DNA of 64,000 nt from Trichostrongylus colubriformis (lineage: Eukaryota > Nematoda > Chromadorea > Rhabditida > Trichostrongylidae), in NCBI GenBank assembly GCA_963978905.1, contig OZ022261.1:1241992-1305991 (forward strand). The letters run 5' to 3'. Shown here in pieces: positions 36,601 to 51,600 of this stretch; the first letter of the stretch is position 1; each line of letters begins with the position of its first letter. The notes beneath the pieces were generated by a model. The model was not told the DNA's origin. It did no database searches and saw only the letters and a list, made by a program, of their open reading frames with translations. The translations under genes were made by a program, and so were the position numbers.

Positions 36601-39600
36601 AAGTCCTAGACGATGACAAATGCGCGTATATTTCACGCACGGCCTAACGGGGATAAAGAAGTCGTGCACGAGTCAGGACACTACTTAAAGGAATCGTCCA
36701 CGGAAAAAATGAGTGTTGTCTTCGATTAATGTGGGCCGCATGCAAAGTTTCACGCGAAAAATGTGGATCCGGCCGAGATACAGCACCAAAAAGTCTCGGC
36801 CGAGTGGGCGTGGCCCCCGAGCAAGTAAACATCCTGTCGTCTGCCGCCGTCAGAGACGCATAGTAGTAACAGAAAATTAAATAAACAGTCCCACTCTCCT
36901 CCAGTCGCGGCGGACGACGGGACGAGACTTTCACTCGGAGGCCCCGCCCATCTGGCCGAGAGTTTGGGGAGCTGTATGTGAGCCGAATTCTCATTTTCGC
37001 GTGGAACTTTGCATGTGGCCCTTGTTAGGCTAATACTACATAATTATATGTGTAACAAAGAAACTCATTTTTTCGAAGACGATACCTTCAAGTAGTGTTA
37101 CAGGTATAACTCAGTACTCTCATGACCAATTTCGCATCGTGGGCTGCGGCGGAAGTCGGCAGCTATCAAAAATCGAAAATATCGCAATCAAAATCTACTC
37201 AAGCTTTCAGCTTCACGGTTCGATGGCGATATTGGCCAAGCGGCTCAACACGTTATGCGTGTGAGTGCTGATGAGCTATAGTAGGTATACCATTCAGAAG
37301 CTAACAAGGGAGGGTCATCAGGTCAGTCCGGCCTTTTGCGATGGGATGTATACCACTGTACTCGTCTTGGGACGAAAAACTCAAATCTGCCTTCCAAATT
37401 TGCGAAACGGTATTCTGTGAGCAAAGTTATGAAGGGTGTCTCCCGACATGGTCGACTCTCTCTCTCGCATGTTCGCATGAGTGGACGTGGAATGCTAGCA
37501 CAGCAAGTGAGTTGTGGTGTACTGGATACGATGGTTGTTTCACAGGAGATGGGTCGCAGGTTCGGATCTTTTGAGCGACTGCTCCTTTGCTTTTTCTCCC
37601 TTCAGCTCATATGAACCCAGAAAGAGCGTATTAGTAAGTATTTGAAAGGTTTACCTCTTCATTCAACATCAAGAGGGGACAAAATTTCACGTTTCCTGAT
37701 TTATGCATTTTTTCAAGACTTTCATTTATAGAGGGCATATGGTGAATAGGAGATACAAGAATATTTGAAAACCAGTAATTTACGAACACATGTGGTATTC
37801 CTGCACAAAGTGGGCGAAACAGTACAATCTCTCACAGTGTGCACAACGAATAAAGAAAAAATTTCCACACACACAGCCGAAGATCTGTAGAATGCTATCG
37901 CTTCGTCCACCTGTATTAAAACAGCAGCGATTCTTAACTTATATGGATGTCTTCATCGGGAACTGGCAACATACCTTATCGTTTTCCACTTGCACATCAC
38001 CAAAAACGATACTCCCTTGTGATACACTTGCCAGTCTACGGCACTCGGCGTCCTCTGGACTCCATGATGGGTCTTCCTCATCTTCTTCGAAGCATGGCTC
38101 CTCGTCAGACTCAATTATTAAGTTGTCGAGTGCAGCTTCCCGCAAAATAAACGAGAACTTTTCGATAACTTTTTGTTCCTTCCGAGAAGGCAAACGTCTC
38201 ACTTCACAGGAACCGAAGTCCTTCAACAAGTACGCCAACACTAGCTTTGGGCAGAACATTGGGATTGAGTATGAGAGAAACTACTGTTTTTCTCTGCTAG
38301 ACAACGCTACGTCACCTTATACCACATACTTATCTGTACAACTGTACGCTCTGTTCAAGTCTACAGGATATAACGTACCACATGCCCTCTATAAATGAAA
38401 GTCTTGAAAAAAATGCATAAATCAGGAAACGTGAAATTTTGTCCCCTCTTGATGTTGAATGAAGAGGTTAACCTTTCAAATTTTTACTAATACGCACTTT
38501 CTGGGTTCATATGAGCTGAAGGGAGAAAAAGCAAAAGAGCAGTCGCACAAAGGATCCGAACCTGCGACCCATCTCCTGTGAAACAACCATCGTATCCAGT
38601 ACACCACACCTCACCTTGGTGTGCTAGCATTCCACGTCCACTGATGCGAACATGCGAGAGAGAGAGAGTCGACCATGTCGGGAGACTACCCTTCATAACT
38701 TTGCTCACAGAATCGTTTCGCAAATTTGGAAGGCAGATTTGAGTTTCTCGTCCCAAGACGAGTACAGTGGTATACATCCCATCGCAAAAGGCCGGACTGA
38801 CCTGATGACCCTCCCTTGTAAGTTAAGGTGAAGGTCTCGGTAGTGTGAAGAATTAGCACATTTGTGCACATGTTTTGAGTGATCATGCAATTTCAACATT
38901 TCAGGGTCTGTTCGGCTGCACACTCATCGACTGACGGTCCGCCATCGCACAAATCCGATTTGATAAGATCGCTTTGCGCAATCGATTCGTGCTCAGGTGG
39001 GACATATTCATGCGTTCAATCGTAGTACCACTGCAATTGACGGGCTACTTATGGGACTGTTGAGCTGTACTCACTACTTTTTACGGTTTGGCAGCAGTTA
39101 AACTTCAGAACGTTGGGAACAATACTGAATGTAAGAAGAGACATTGACTTTTAAAAGCATGAATGGAATTTTGTTACTTTAGAAAACAACGTTTGGGTCC
39201 GGAGCTCTGTCTCGGAAAAAAGCTCAATTTCTTTTTTCTATAGAAAGCATCAGGCAGGGGATCATAGAATATCTGTTGAAGGAGAAACATGTGCTCTATA
39301 AGAGTTCAGTTCTAATGTGGATGGATTGATTGGGCGCGTTTTTCTACGTGTATTGAAAAGGAATCAATAAAGGAAGTTTATACAAAATCAAACAAAACTG
39401 AGATAAAATTCCAAAACTGAAGCGCAGCCACTATAGGTAGAAGCCAGCTGAAAAGCTAACCCCAGTCTAGTATTGTGTTCAGACAAGTATTGAGCACATC
39501 GTAATCGACAAATGCGTCTTTTTAAAGTAAATCCGACCAATTTTTATGTAGTTAGAACTTTCGTGCTTTCGTGAATCTTAATCTTTCGAAGTAAAATGAG

Positions 39601-42600
39601 CCGCACTAGTGATAGGTCACTAAATATGGTTTCATGACAAATCAGTTATTCCTGAATTTCCCCTTAGAAAAAATTACAGAACAAAAAAAAATTGACATCC
39701 CGTGGTGATTAGCAGTAGAGAAAATCAAAAATTTCAAAAAAAGGGATGCGAGCTTATTTGGTAGTTGTTATAATTTGAATACCCGTTGACTCCGAGAGTA
39801 GAGATGTTAACTGCACTTGCCCCAACCTCGTTGCGGTCCACTCTAATCGGTGGGGGTATTCGCTGTTTGGAGGCAGAGCTCGAACCAGAGGAGACCCTGA
39901 GCCAATAAAAAGCTTGTTTCAAAGCTCCCACGTTCTCCCTGGTCGGGACCTCAGCACATCACTGCATTTACAACACGTTTCATTTATACGTTTATGAGAC
40001 CTAATTATATAATTGTTCAACAGATCCATCACGAGCTGTTAACAGACTCCTTCGACCTGCTGGTCATGTCGTAATTGAGAGCCATCAACAGTAACTCGTT
40101 CTTTGTTCCATACTGAAAGGAGCATTATAAAAAGCTAAAACTAATAATGATTGTCTATCACCCACCATCTCGTTGACATCAAAACCATCTACCATCTTAT
40201 CTTCACTTTTACATTCGGCTTTCATCTAAAACCATATGCTATGAAATGTGAAAACGAAAAAAAAAAGAAAAAAAAGAGAAGGAAGAAAAAACTTCCGGAA
40301 GAACTGAAAAATTAGTTTCTTCCGTAAGCAGACGTAGTGGAACGGCACGAAATCTATCGAAAGAAATAATCAAATATTAATCAGAAAAATCAGAAGAACC
40401 AGAAAAAAAGCAAAAGCTGTAAAAATGAAACAATCCGATACATGTAACGGGTGAAAAATGGAAAAAACTCACTTCAGTCGACTGCAGAGCATTCCTCAAC
40501 AAATCGTTTTCTCTCTGCAATCGATCAGTTCTCTCCTGCAAATCTGGATTCTCCACGGGTTCAGCTTGATTAACGTGCTGAATGGACAGCTCCTAATCTC
40601 ATAACCGTACCTCATGTAGTTCACGGAGAAATTTCAAAATCAGTGAAATTGATACTTACATTTGATTTGATCGCCTGTTGCAACTGCGAGATCACCCAAT
40701 ATGAATTCTGTAGGTTACGTGTCAAATCTGACGCGTATCCCTGAAAACAGTAGCTGTATGAAGTTGATCGGAGCTATTCTTGTTTTCTTCCTAAGCCGCG
40801 TTCATACTTTGCGTAAGCATCGCCGACACCGGCGACGACAGGCACATTGTTTTCACGAGCGTTTCGCAAACGGAGGGCGCTGGCATCAAAATCGGGCGAA
40901 TATATGCATAATGACAACCACAACTCTCCGATTTTTCCGAAATCATGGGAGTGAAAATGGTACATTTGCATGTTATGGTTTCGGGTAGGGACAAAAGGAA
41001 TATGAGTAACTTCAAAAACTGTCGAAGCAACACACCTTTAGATGATGCAATTCACGTTCTGCGTTTTCTCGCAACACTCGTTCTCTTTGTAACTGTGCTC
41101 GAAGTGAATTCACATCTGTAGCTGCGTTTGGCGGTTTTTGTTCGCTGGTTTGTGGATATACACCAGGCTAAACGATAAAAATATCCATTTCCTAAGCTGA
41201 ATGGAATAGCTAGGTGGAATATCCTAGCAGGGAAGGGAAGGGGAAAGACTGAGACTAGCAGCACCCCTCTTTGCTGCCCGTCAGATCCAGGATGTTTTCG
41301 CAGCGCAAAATCTAAAGCGTTTGACCTATAAATGGATGTGGTGGCAAAAGCACGCATTGCACAGTATTCAACAAAATCGAAAGTTTCTTACCAGTTCTGT
41401 CTCTTTACTTGATCCCAACTTCATTTTAAATATGAAATAAATGCGTCAACAAAGGAAATCATGCAAATCGAAAAGAGTTTGTACGGTTCATCAGCATTGG
41501 AAGTTCAACCGATAGAAAATGACAAAAAATGGAGTAAAAGAACAAATAATGTGATTAAAGCAATAGCCAAATAATAAATGACATCCTGACTTATTCAGCC
41601 AATCGAGAGAGTTGAGCATTCATTATCAAAAATAAATGAACAAAAACTCAGTAATTTTGATCTTACATGGACATGCGTTCCGCAAGGTACATGATTACCA
41701 TGTTGAGAGGTTAGATGCGGCATATTCCTGAACATCTCGAATTGGCACGTATGCCCTGTCCCGACGCCCGTGTAATTTTGGCGCCTTTTATCGATATCCG
41801 ATTCGATAGCCCATGGGAGTAGTCATTGGGGTTACTTCGCAACGCATCGATCAGCACTCCGAAGAAAACGATTGGCGTGTGTGGGTGGCTCACTGATTTA
41901 GTACAGCAGCATCCTTTACTGCCTTATCATTCAGCAAACAAAGTAACAAGTAATTAATAAAGCAGTAAGTAGGATGACGCGATCACGCTGATCGATTTCT
42001 CGACGACACGTCCAACATGAAGCTTCCTCTACTGCAACCGTAGATGCGCTTGACAGAGTTCTGTGTAATTTGGCCCGCATAAAAGGTCGTAGTGGTGAGA
42101 AAAGAGATGAAAACGTTTCCGGAAGACTTTCTAGCATCGTAAATTCAAGTAACACCATCATTGCAGATGACTATAACGTGACTCTGAAAAGAGCGTAGAC
42201 TTCGACAGTAACTATATTTGTTGCACTCAACAGCAACTTTGGTAGTCCGCTAGCGATTCGATTTTTCAGCAAATTCTATACGAACATTAAAAAAACAAGA
42301 AAAGGTGGATCCGAATTGTCCAACAGTCCTGAGCAGTGCTTCTCAGAAGCATTATCGCTCCTTAAAAATTAGCCTTCAAAGGCAGCATTAGGGGAAATTC
42401 GGACGAAAAGCAAAAGAAGTAGTGAATCCGAAAGTCGAGATGCCTAGTAACAGGAGGGTGGAAAAAACGAATGGAAATGGCCAAAAACCCAAGAACTAGG
42501 ACCCCCTTCCCCCGTTGATCTTCAACGCAAACGACCTTTCCGTCAAGAGGTGGATACTCTGAACGAGATCTTCATTGGCATGTTGAGAATGAACACAAGG

Positions 42601-45600
42601 AATAGTAGGAAATACAATAGCATTCATTTTCTGGAGTGAGCTTCAACCTAAAACTGCGAAGGTGTGCCGCTATACCTTCGATCTCACTGCATATCCTTGG
42701 CCGCTCTCATCGTGCCAGCCAGGAATTACGTAGCTTGGAGGCGGGGTCGATGATCCAAGGGCTTCACCTCTTATCCGTTGCGTCGTTCCTACAGCTCGGA
42801 GGCGCACTTTTTCAGCGGAATTTCGCCACAGATAGCCTTCTTAGGCTCATTGTTCCCATGTAAGTAACTTCTTTCAAAGATTTCTCAATAACCACATTAC
42901 CCTGCTGTCTTTGAGTCCGAATCCATGTAGCACTCTTCTGATGAGCACCCTTAAAAACATCGCCAGAGATAACGAGAAAATGAGAACTGGAAATACATAT
43001 TCTTCGATCAGCATTCCCTTCTAGAAAAAGTGATCTGTAGCAAAAAAAACTAATAAGAAAGTCCTGCGGACTTCATCGCCTCACAGCGCTGCCCGAGATG
43101 CTGTCTAGCATCTGCTAGGCAAGATGCTACGAGGGTAGGGCAACGTTCGCGGCTGAGTGGCCTCCCCCATCTACATCCATCTCAGGGCTAGTGACGCAGA
43201 GAGAGCGAAAGGGAAAGAGTGAGAAGGAAGATTTTCACGTTCCTACTTTTCGAATTTTTGACCGGTTTACTCCGTTCTTGCTCTAATTCTACACTACTGA
43301 TCACCTCGACTTTCATATTCCACCATAATTTTTGCACTCTGCCAAAATCACTCCTAACGGTGTAATTGATGGAGCTCGTGAAGTATTTTGTGCATTTATA
43401 ATAGTCAGCTACACATAGTGTTATGTACACATAATTTTTATGATTCAAACGAAATGTGTTTTCATTGGATATGGGACTGTTAACATGTTGCACGTTGGGA
43501 GCAGTACAGGGTTGGCATAAATATAGCGGCAAGGTCTTCACCTTATATCTTAGAAAGCAAAAGAGCAAACGAGTCATGAACATAACATTTAAAGTAACAA
43601 CTGGTACATTAACAATCATAAGCTACCTCTCGATTCGGCCACCTTTGGCACGGACGAAAGCGCGGAGTCGCTTGGGAAAGGCGTCGATGACCGGACGCAG
43701 GAGTGCTTCTTGACTTGCGCCTGCTGATTCGAGGCGCTGAGGATAGCAGCCTTCCGAGTACGGTAGGGGTACATCCTGAGGTCTTCGTGGACAACCCTTT
43801 CCATTGACTTCCGCGAGATTCCCATGTCGCGAGCCATCGTCGAGATGCTCCGAGTCGCGGTTCTTGCTATCCGCTTTCTGACGGCCTCGACGACCTTCGG
43901 CGTGCGAGCAGTACGAGGTCTTCTACTTCTTCGGCGGTCTTGGAGTCCACCAAGGTCTCGATAACGTTGGAGTGTGCGATACACGACGCTGCGGTGAATA
44001 CCGAAGTGCTTAGCGATCGTGACGGGTGGGCGGCCGGCTTTGTGCGAACGAACGATAGCGGAACGATCAGGAAGGCTTCACCATTTTACTATGAATGGAC
44101 CAAATCCAACCAAATTTTAACAGGAGTTAGAAAAAGTGATGAGATTGAAAAATCCATAAAACTGCGCGCTATGTGCGCGATAGAATGTATGCTAACTGCA
44201 GCAAGTCTTGTCGCTATATATGGCCAACCCTGTACCTACATTTAAGAACCATGGTGTTTCCGACACAAATCTCTAGGTGACTAGTGGCTCACTTACTCCG
44301 GTGCTCCTTCCCTTACAACGCTTAGGCAGAATTCCTTTTTCCACAATCATTTCTTTACATTGTTTCCTCCTTTCCTTAAAGGCTTGATCGTACCGGGAAG
44401 GGTAAATTTGGCGTATCGACGAATATGAAAGTAGGTGTGCTCAGCAACTTAGCAGTAATAAAAAAACTGAGTAACAGCGAAAACACCGAGGAATAAGAAC
44501 CCGAAGTCTCTTTCGCTTCCCTCTGCCTCAGTAGCCGTCTGTAGATTGCAGACGGGCAGAGAGACTACATCAGCCGGCCGCGAATGATATCCTTCCCTCG
44601 CCGGCAACTCGCCCCACTGTTGAGCTGCGGAACGACACGCCGTACTGCGGGATCGTGATGGTGCTCCGAGCCACGCTTTTACAGTGCGAGTTCCAGACAC
44701 ACGTCACTTCTTCTGAAGTAGAACGTTTGTTTTCAAAAAGCATGTATTTCCAGTTCTTACTTTTCCTTACCCCCCTCTGAGCCTTTAAAGTCACATTTCG
44801 TGATCAACCAAATGGGTCGACTCACCTTCTCGGAACGTAGATTCTTAGGTAGCTAGTCTGGCTGCACCTTTTTCGGGTCGCACGGATGCGCTATCACGGC
44901 CCTACACGTGCTTGAAACCCAACGCGACGCTGCCCATTTTGCTCAGTTTACCAATGAGAGAGCTCAAGTGGGTGACGTCGCAACGATTTCGAGCAGGTGT
45001 AGGACAGTAATGGCGCACAGAGGCGACGCGAACAAGGTGCGCCTGAGTAGTGACGCAAGGATCTCATGTTCCAAGAAGGTAAGTCGACCCATCTGGTTAT
45101 CGTGAAATGTGCCTTTAATTGCGCTGGGACGTAATGGAAAGACCTAGCCGATGTCGAGTTTGATTCAAAAAAATCACAAAAGTTTCAGTTTTCAAAACCC
45201 CCCTACAGTCATTTCACATTTGTTTACTGAAGGCTACCTGCAAGATTGTACACAAAGATTTTGCACGACCCAGTACTACTGTGAATAGATGTCGAATGCG
45301 TGGCCAATACAAGAAGAAATGACGTTCAAATATCTTTGCAATTCTATTAGGTTGTGTCGACATGGCTCGGACAAATGGTAGTGATGTTTCCAGAGATCAT
45401 AACTCAGCAACGAGTTAACGTAAATGGACGCGCAAGGTACCGTTGGAATAGGCATGAAAAGCTCTTTGAAGAGGCCAAACAAACATTCCAAACTAGTTCT
45501 ACTATTCCGCCACCATGCCGCATGACTTCAAGCCATCTAGAGACCACATCCACAACGTCATTCTCTTTCCATCGCTATCTGTCCAGGAACCCGCGGATAT

Positions 45601-48600
45601 CGATAGATGTCTAAAGGAAGATTACAAGGAGCATGCCCCGCCGGAACTGCGGTGTACTTGTGGCATTCGAAGTTTGCGTCGGGCGACTGCTCCATCGAAG
45701 ACGAAGACCGCATTTGGTGGCACGTACCCGGCGTAGAGTACTGGAAGCTGCTCGATGAAGGCACAACAGTATCTACCTACGTCTACATTTGTCAGTAACG
45801 AGAATTGAAGGCAAATGTCCAAAATTCGCAATGACGGCGGTCATATGTCTACTTCCAGCACGACAACGCGAGACCGCACATTGCGAGACTGAAGAAGGTC
45901 GAGCTGCTCTCGTTCAGTTCTCCGTGCTTCCACACCCACCGTACTCTCCAGACCTGGTATCGTTGGATTTCCACCCTATCTCCACTTCCAATGCCACCTG
46001 GACGGCTAAGACTTCAAAGCTCGCGACGACGTCAAGAGGGTCCTCCGGCCTTCCGGAGCAAGGGTATCCGCGATCTACCTAAAGGGTAGCAGAAGGTCAT
46101 CGATAAAGATGGAGCATAGTTCAAGCGAATCCCAATCGTCGTTAAAAAGGAGCACGATAAAGATAAAATTTGTCAATTTGGCCGATTCATATCGACTCAA
46201 CTTCATAAATGGCCGCAGATGGGTGCGTGGCTCATCTAGAACGGCTCAATCCACCTCTTCCTTTACCCTTGCACGTCGGCGTGTCGGATTCAAAGGAGTA
46301 AAAAAGGGCTTTAAAGTTTGGCGAAAGCATTCAAACACAATTCGGTACAAAGCCATTGCTGCAATCTTGAAATTTACATGGGAAAGATAACGCTGTAAGC
46401 ATTCACATGCCATAATAAGGTCACGGCATTGAAGTTGGTATAGGCCTCCTGAGTTTCAAGACACAACTCCGGCTTGGAATAAGTAGATTTGGGTGTGTAC
46501 CCGTACGTCAGGATTTCGCAAGACGACGAGCGGCGTGCGATGCAGTGTGTACGAGCTATGCGCGTCGCGGTAGTTGGGTCCTAGAACGATTCCATGGCAG
46601 TGCTAGGGGCGCAATATGCAGTTGACATGTAATCGCTCCGAGTTCCAACAACATGGCGCCTTGAGCTCGTCCGCATTGCTTCGCTTGCGACATGCTGCGA
46701 TGCGAAATCTTGACATAAGGGTACACACCCGCTAGACTCGAGGACGCGACGTTTTCTTCGTCCAGATCAATAGGCACGAAGTCCCTTCCAGAAGGTGACA
46801 GGCAAGTCACGTAACATAGACTGACCCAAGGATGTTCGTGAAGTATTTTTTAGCAAAACTTCTCATGAACTAGACACAGACGTCACTGTGATGCCATATT
46901 CACTTGCCCGTATGCGATGCCATATTCAATGTTTAAAATTTAATTGGAGTTTAATCATCCAAAGAATTTGTACATTACAGCAGGTGTTCAGTTCCATGCA
47001 ATCAAAGAGCGCTCAATGAATCAAGCGAAGGGGGGAGTGCGGGCAAAAAAAGGCAGAACTGGCTAAAAACTCGAGAAATGAGACATTCTGAGACAGCGTC
47101 AAGACATTGAGGCAAAATCATGAGAAATGAAACGCCTCGAACACTAACCAATGCGAGCTCTTTTTACTTCGACAAAGCACGTGAATAAATCATCCAAATG
47201 CGGTTAAATACAAAATAATCTATAGCGAATGGTGGCCGAATACCCTTACGTGATTTGACGGTGTATTAAAAATGCCAACGGTACCCATATTTACTTTGAT
47301 AAGCATTCTTTAGAAAACTGACGAGGACCTGGCTAGGAGATAGAGAGAGAAAGCTGCACCTTAGTTTCACCTCCCAAACATCCTGAAATCCTAATGAAAT
47401 TCGCACGCGAGCGACGTCCATCTGCTCTTTTTTGTACCCTCCCGAGTTGTCTCCTTCACAACCCATTTCCCTTCTTGGCGTAGACTCGAACTAATATGTA
47501 GGGGTTACCGCCATTAGCAGCCAAGTAGGCCGTTGCCACTCACTTCATCCGTCTCCGCTCTCGCCGGCTGAGTAGAGATGCATGACAGGGAGTTCACGAT
47601 GACCCGTGACCAGGGTACACTGGGAGTCGAGATTTAAATAAGGGGGTCGTATCTGACTGGACGAAAGGGGGGAGGATGGGATTGTTCTTGCAGAGGTCTG
47701 CGATAGGCGCTAGAACCCAAATTTGCAATGAGCAAATGAGAAGCGAAGGGTCTTTTTGCTCGGAGTAAAGTATTTTCAAAGATTTTCTGGAAAAGACAGT
47801 AAAGTCAAAAAGTTAGGCCACTAAAGATTCCATCACTAACCTCGTGTGGCACAAAGAAATACATTGTTACAAAATGTTTTTTAGGGATTGCATGTACCTA
47901 GCCCCTCTGAAAGCAACTCACTGCACCCTTTGCCTTTACCAAGATTCGACCCTCCGAAAGAGAAAGAAAGTGGCTGCCTCATGTCGCCAAACCCCCAATG
48001 TCCACAAAAAGGTGAATAATGTAGAGATGGCATAGACGGACGCGCCCTCGTTTATTACAATGAGCATAGTTTGATGGTTGCTAAAGAGCGCTCCTTGGTT
48101 TTCTGTTTGCGGGTAACCATCACGACATTTATTTATTTATTTCAGCATTGTGTTGTATTGCGTAATTATAGTGATCGTCTCGCTACACAATGCAATTACT
48201 ATGCAAAACCGAGAAGTTAGTGTTCGTTATGTATGCAGTCCTGCTCATCGGTGGCGACAGTGTTGCGCGCATTGTATGGAGATCCTGATTGCCCGGCTTC
48301 TTCTTTTCCTTGTTCACTTCAGGTACTTTTCTAACTTATGTGTATTAGTAACATCGAGCAGAGTCTCGCTGTCTTCACTGCGTGACTCGTAGTCGAAGGC
48401 AAGATGACAACGGTGATCATCTTTCGTGGAACCAGCTGCCCATGAGATGTCCCACTACTACAGCTTTTTCGAATGATACTTCACTTGTCTTCTTATCAGC
48501 AGAGTCAGATTCCATTCCTGGCTCTCTCGACTGCCAGTCTGTGTAACGTACGCAGAGAGGAAGTGGTATCATTTGTGTTTAGCAGCACAGTCATGTTCAT

Positions 48601-51600
48601 CCATCCATAATCAAGGCTCAACGCTTGCGGTCGACTCATGGAAACCTTCGGAGACTACGACGCACCGGTAGTAATCTCAGAACCGTCAGAAAGATAGCCT
48701 TAAAATTTGCGGCCGATGTCTCTGGTCTACTACCCGACATCTGCACTCTTGCATCGTACATGAGTCAACTCACTTTCGTTTTAGTACTTCCCAGCTTACA
48801 GAAGTGTGCCTACATTCGGCGTTCTAACACACATACAAACGGCGTGTGGTTTGGTTGTCTCCCTGCACAGCCTTATACCCGTTCTGGTGGTATTATTCCT
48901 TCGTTTAGTCTTCACAGCAGTCGGACTTTGCAAGTGAGCTTCAGCCCCATGACGTTGTAGCACTGAGTCAGATTTCATTTGACGTTGTTAGACATTTGAT
49001 GTATGGGCTCATAGACCGGCTTATCATCAAGGTTTGTCATTCACCACTGCTTCCCAACCTAATAATTGTGACCTGAAGAAAAGCAGGTCTAAACTATGAT
49101 ATTGGTTGCAAAAACGGCAATTGATTAGGGCTAGCAATTTCGAGCCTCGAAATTATTTAGAAAATTATAAGGGTTTCAGATTAACCACGCTGATACACTT
49201 CCGTGTACACCACATAGAAGTTATCTGCAAAAGTGCAAAACCTGGTGATCCATGACTTATTATTGCAGGCAATTTCGATCACGACTGTCTGAGCGCCGTC
49301 AACTTCGGAGTCTTGTTGCTCTTCTAGAGCCAACACTGGAACCGGTTTGTGCACTATAATCGAAAGAAGGAACTTTCATTCGAGTGGCTTTCATTAAGCA
49401 ACTCCTATGTCTTCTCCTTCAATGTGTCGCGCTCATAGCTCTCGATACTTCCACGCACGCGACGTTTGTTGATATACAAATTGACGACGTTCTTATGCAG
49501 ATGCTTCTCCCTGCTGATGATTGGTTAGATATTTAAACTCAAGTTTGTAGACATAGTTCAGTGAGAGCCTCAGTAATGAGCTCTTACAATCGTATTAGAA
49601 TTGTGCGTGTAGACTTAAAACGAAAAGTAGTACTTGGCAAGACAGACAATACGAAATCTCAGTAATGTGAGCCGGGAATAGTGGCTGAAGTATCTTCCCA
49701 ATACAAGGCTTTTTGGCCCTTTAAACGAGAGTTCCTCGGACTGTCACTTCTTTCTGAACCGTCGAACGAAGCCTCCTCATGGTAAGGCTTGCATCTACTT
49801 GCTCGAAAAATATTATTTTTTCCATTTCCAGTAGCTGGGGAACAAATATGGATAGAAAGTTCTGCGCTGATATTTCCGGACCTGAATAAGATTCCTTGTA
49901 CTATCTCATATAGGCTGAACGGGGTAGAGCCAAGCGGAAAATGTGCTACCCATCAGCTGCTTGCTATAAAATATCGCCAGTCTGATTGGCCAGGAACGTG
50001 GATGCGCATATCGCAACATCAGAGCATTGGAAGCATATTCTCTAGTCAAAATACAGGATGCGCTCTCCGTGGGTAGGAAACAGAGCCACTTCTACGGGAT
50101 CAATTTGATAAGTTCGGTTTCTAAAATTACTTTTATCGTGGGCTACAAGTTTGTGCAAAGCAAGTCTATGATGTGGAGAGCAGTGTTGGCGTTTCTCAGT
50201 GAACAATGTCCGATTTTTATGTTTAACCGTGAACTTAAAAAAATCTGATGTTTAAGGTATTATACAAACCACAGCACGAAATACGGTCTGTTCGTGAAGT
50301 ACCACGCAGCGCGGATACTGGTGTATGTTGGTATGGGAGATCGCGTCGGCAGTCGTGTCAATCTCTTCACTATGACTTGTAAAACTATTGTGAGATTCTT
50401 CTTGAATAAGCAGCACTCTTGAACCTGTGATTAAGCAGCTATCGAAATGGGGCAGGAAGCTAACAAGCCATCAGCACTCCCAAATGAGGACGATTACATA
50501 TGCGACACGTGCTCAACTCCTCACAATATGGGCACTTTTTCGCGCTCTGCGATGTCGGTCGAACGTGTCCTTCTCAAGGTGTTAGCTGAAGTGGCACAAG
50601 TCAGTTATTCAGCACTCAGACTGCACTACCCAAACGAGGACTGTTTGTCTCAGGTCACAAAGCGAGCGAATCACCTCTCAATGAGTGAACCAATATCTGA
50701 AGAGCCGACAGTGCTGGAAGCGCCGTCGACATTTCCGAAAGATGACGGAGAGGAAGAAACTGTGAGCAACGGAAGGCTTTTTGATAGAATTTCGGTCAAT
50801 TTTGCCATAACCAGTTCCTCTCGATAGCTCTTGTTGCCAGGAACACGGGAAGACTGAAGAGGGACTGACTCGACAAGAATGTCTAGTGCTCGACTCCTTG
50901 AAACAACTTGAGGAATATCTCTGCAAACTGGGTCTTGTGCTGGATTCTGTATTGCTTCTCAGACTACTTCTCCACAAACTTTCTTGGGACCTAGGTTTGT
51001 AAAGAATCTTCCATAAAGTAATGCTCGTACCTTTCTATTCAGGACTGGTCACAAAGAAGAGAGTCGCAGTCATTGATCAGGTACATAAAGCAATCGCTAG
51101 TACCCACTGTCGCCTGGCAAATAATATACGGTGAGCTCTTATAACTCATATCAGCCATGATTCTATGCAAATACCTCACAATGTTTCGGGAAATCGAAGT
51201 CGTTCGATCGCCGTGACGAAAAGAAACGAGACAAAAATTACCTGCATGTAGAGCAAGGACCACGCTCCTCGAAACGGTTTCGTATTCGTAGATCAAGGTA
51301 AGAAGTTTAACCTATTGTGCACATCACCAACAATCTTATAATGCGCTCCTCGCCTGCGTTTCAACCATTTCCTCCGATTCCGATCCCACTGGAACGGCAA
51401 GCAGCAACTAGCCTTAAATTGCTGTAGACCTCGGGAGGCTAGAAGAATCAATTAGCAAGATATGACTGGTTTATGATCCTCCAAGTTCTTTGAAATTTTT
51501 ACCTGTCTTATTCATAGTAGTACGTTTGGCTCGCAGCCCTCTTGTTCCATTGCCCTCCACTCGATTGATCACCACTGCTCATTCAGTATATGCACAACTG

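Noticed and set aside
36162..36602. 146-codon - strand ORF in the GC-rich island
   Set aside because: High GC inflates ORF length on several frames; no start context, domain or splice sites.
37790..38398. 202-codon + ORF inside the inverted-repeat element
   Set aside because: It is Ser-rich low-complexity and largely the shadow of the acidic - strand frame; it ends in the repeat arm.
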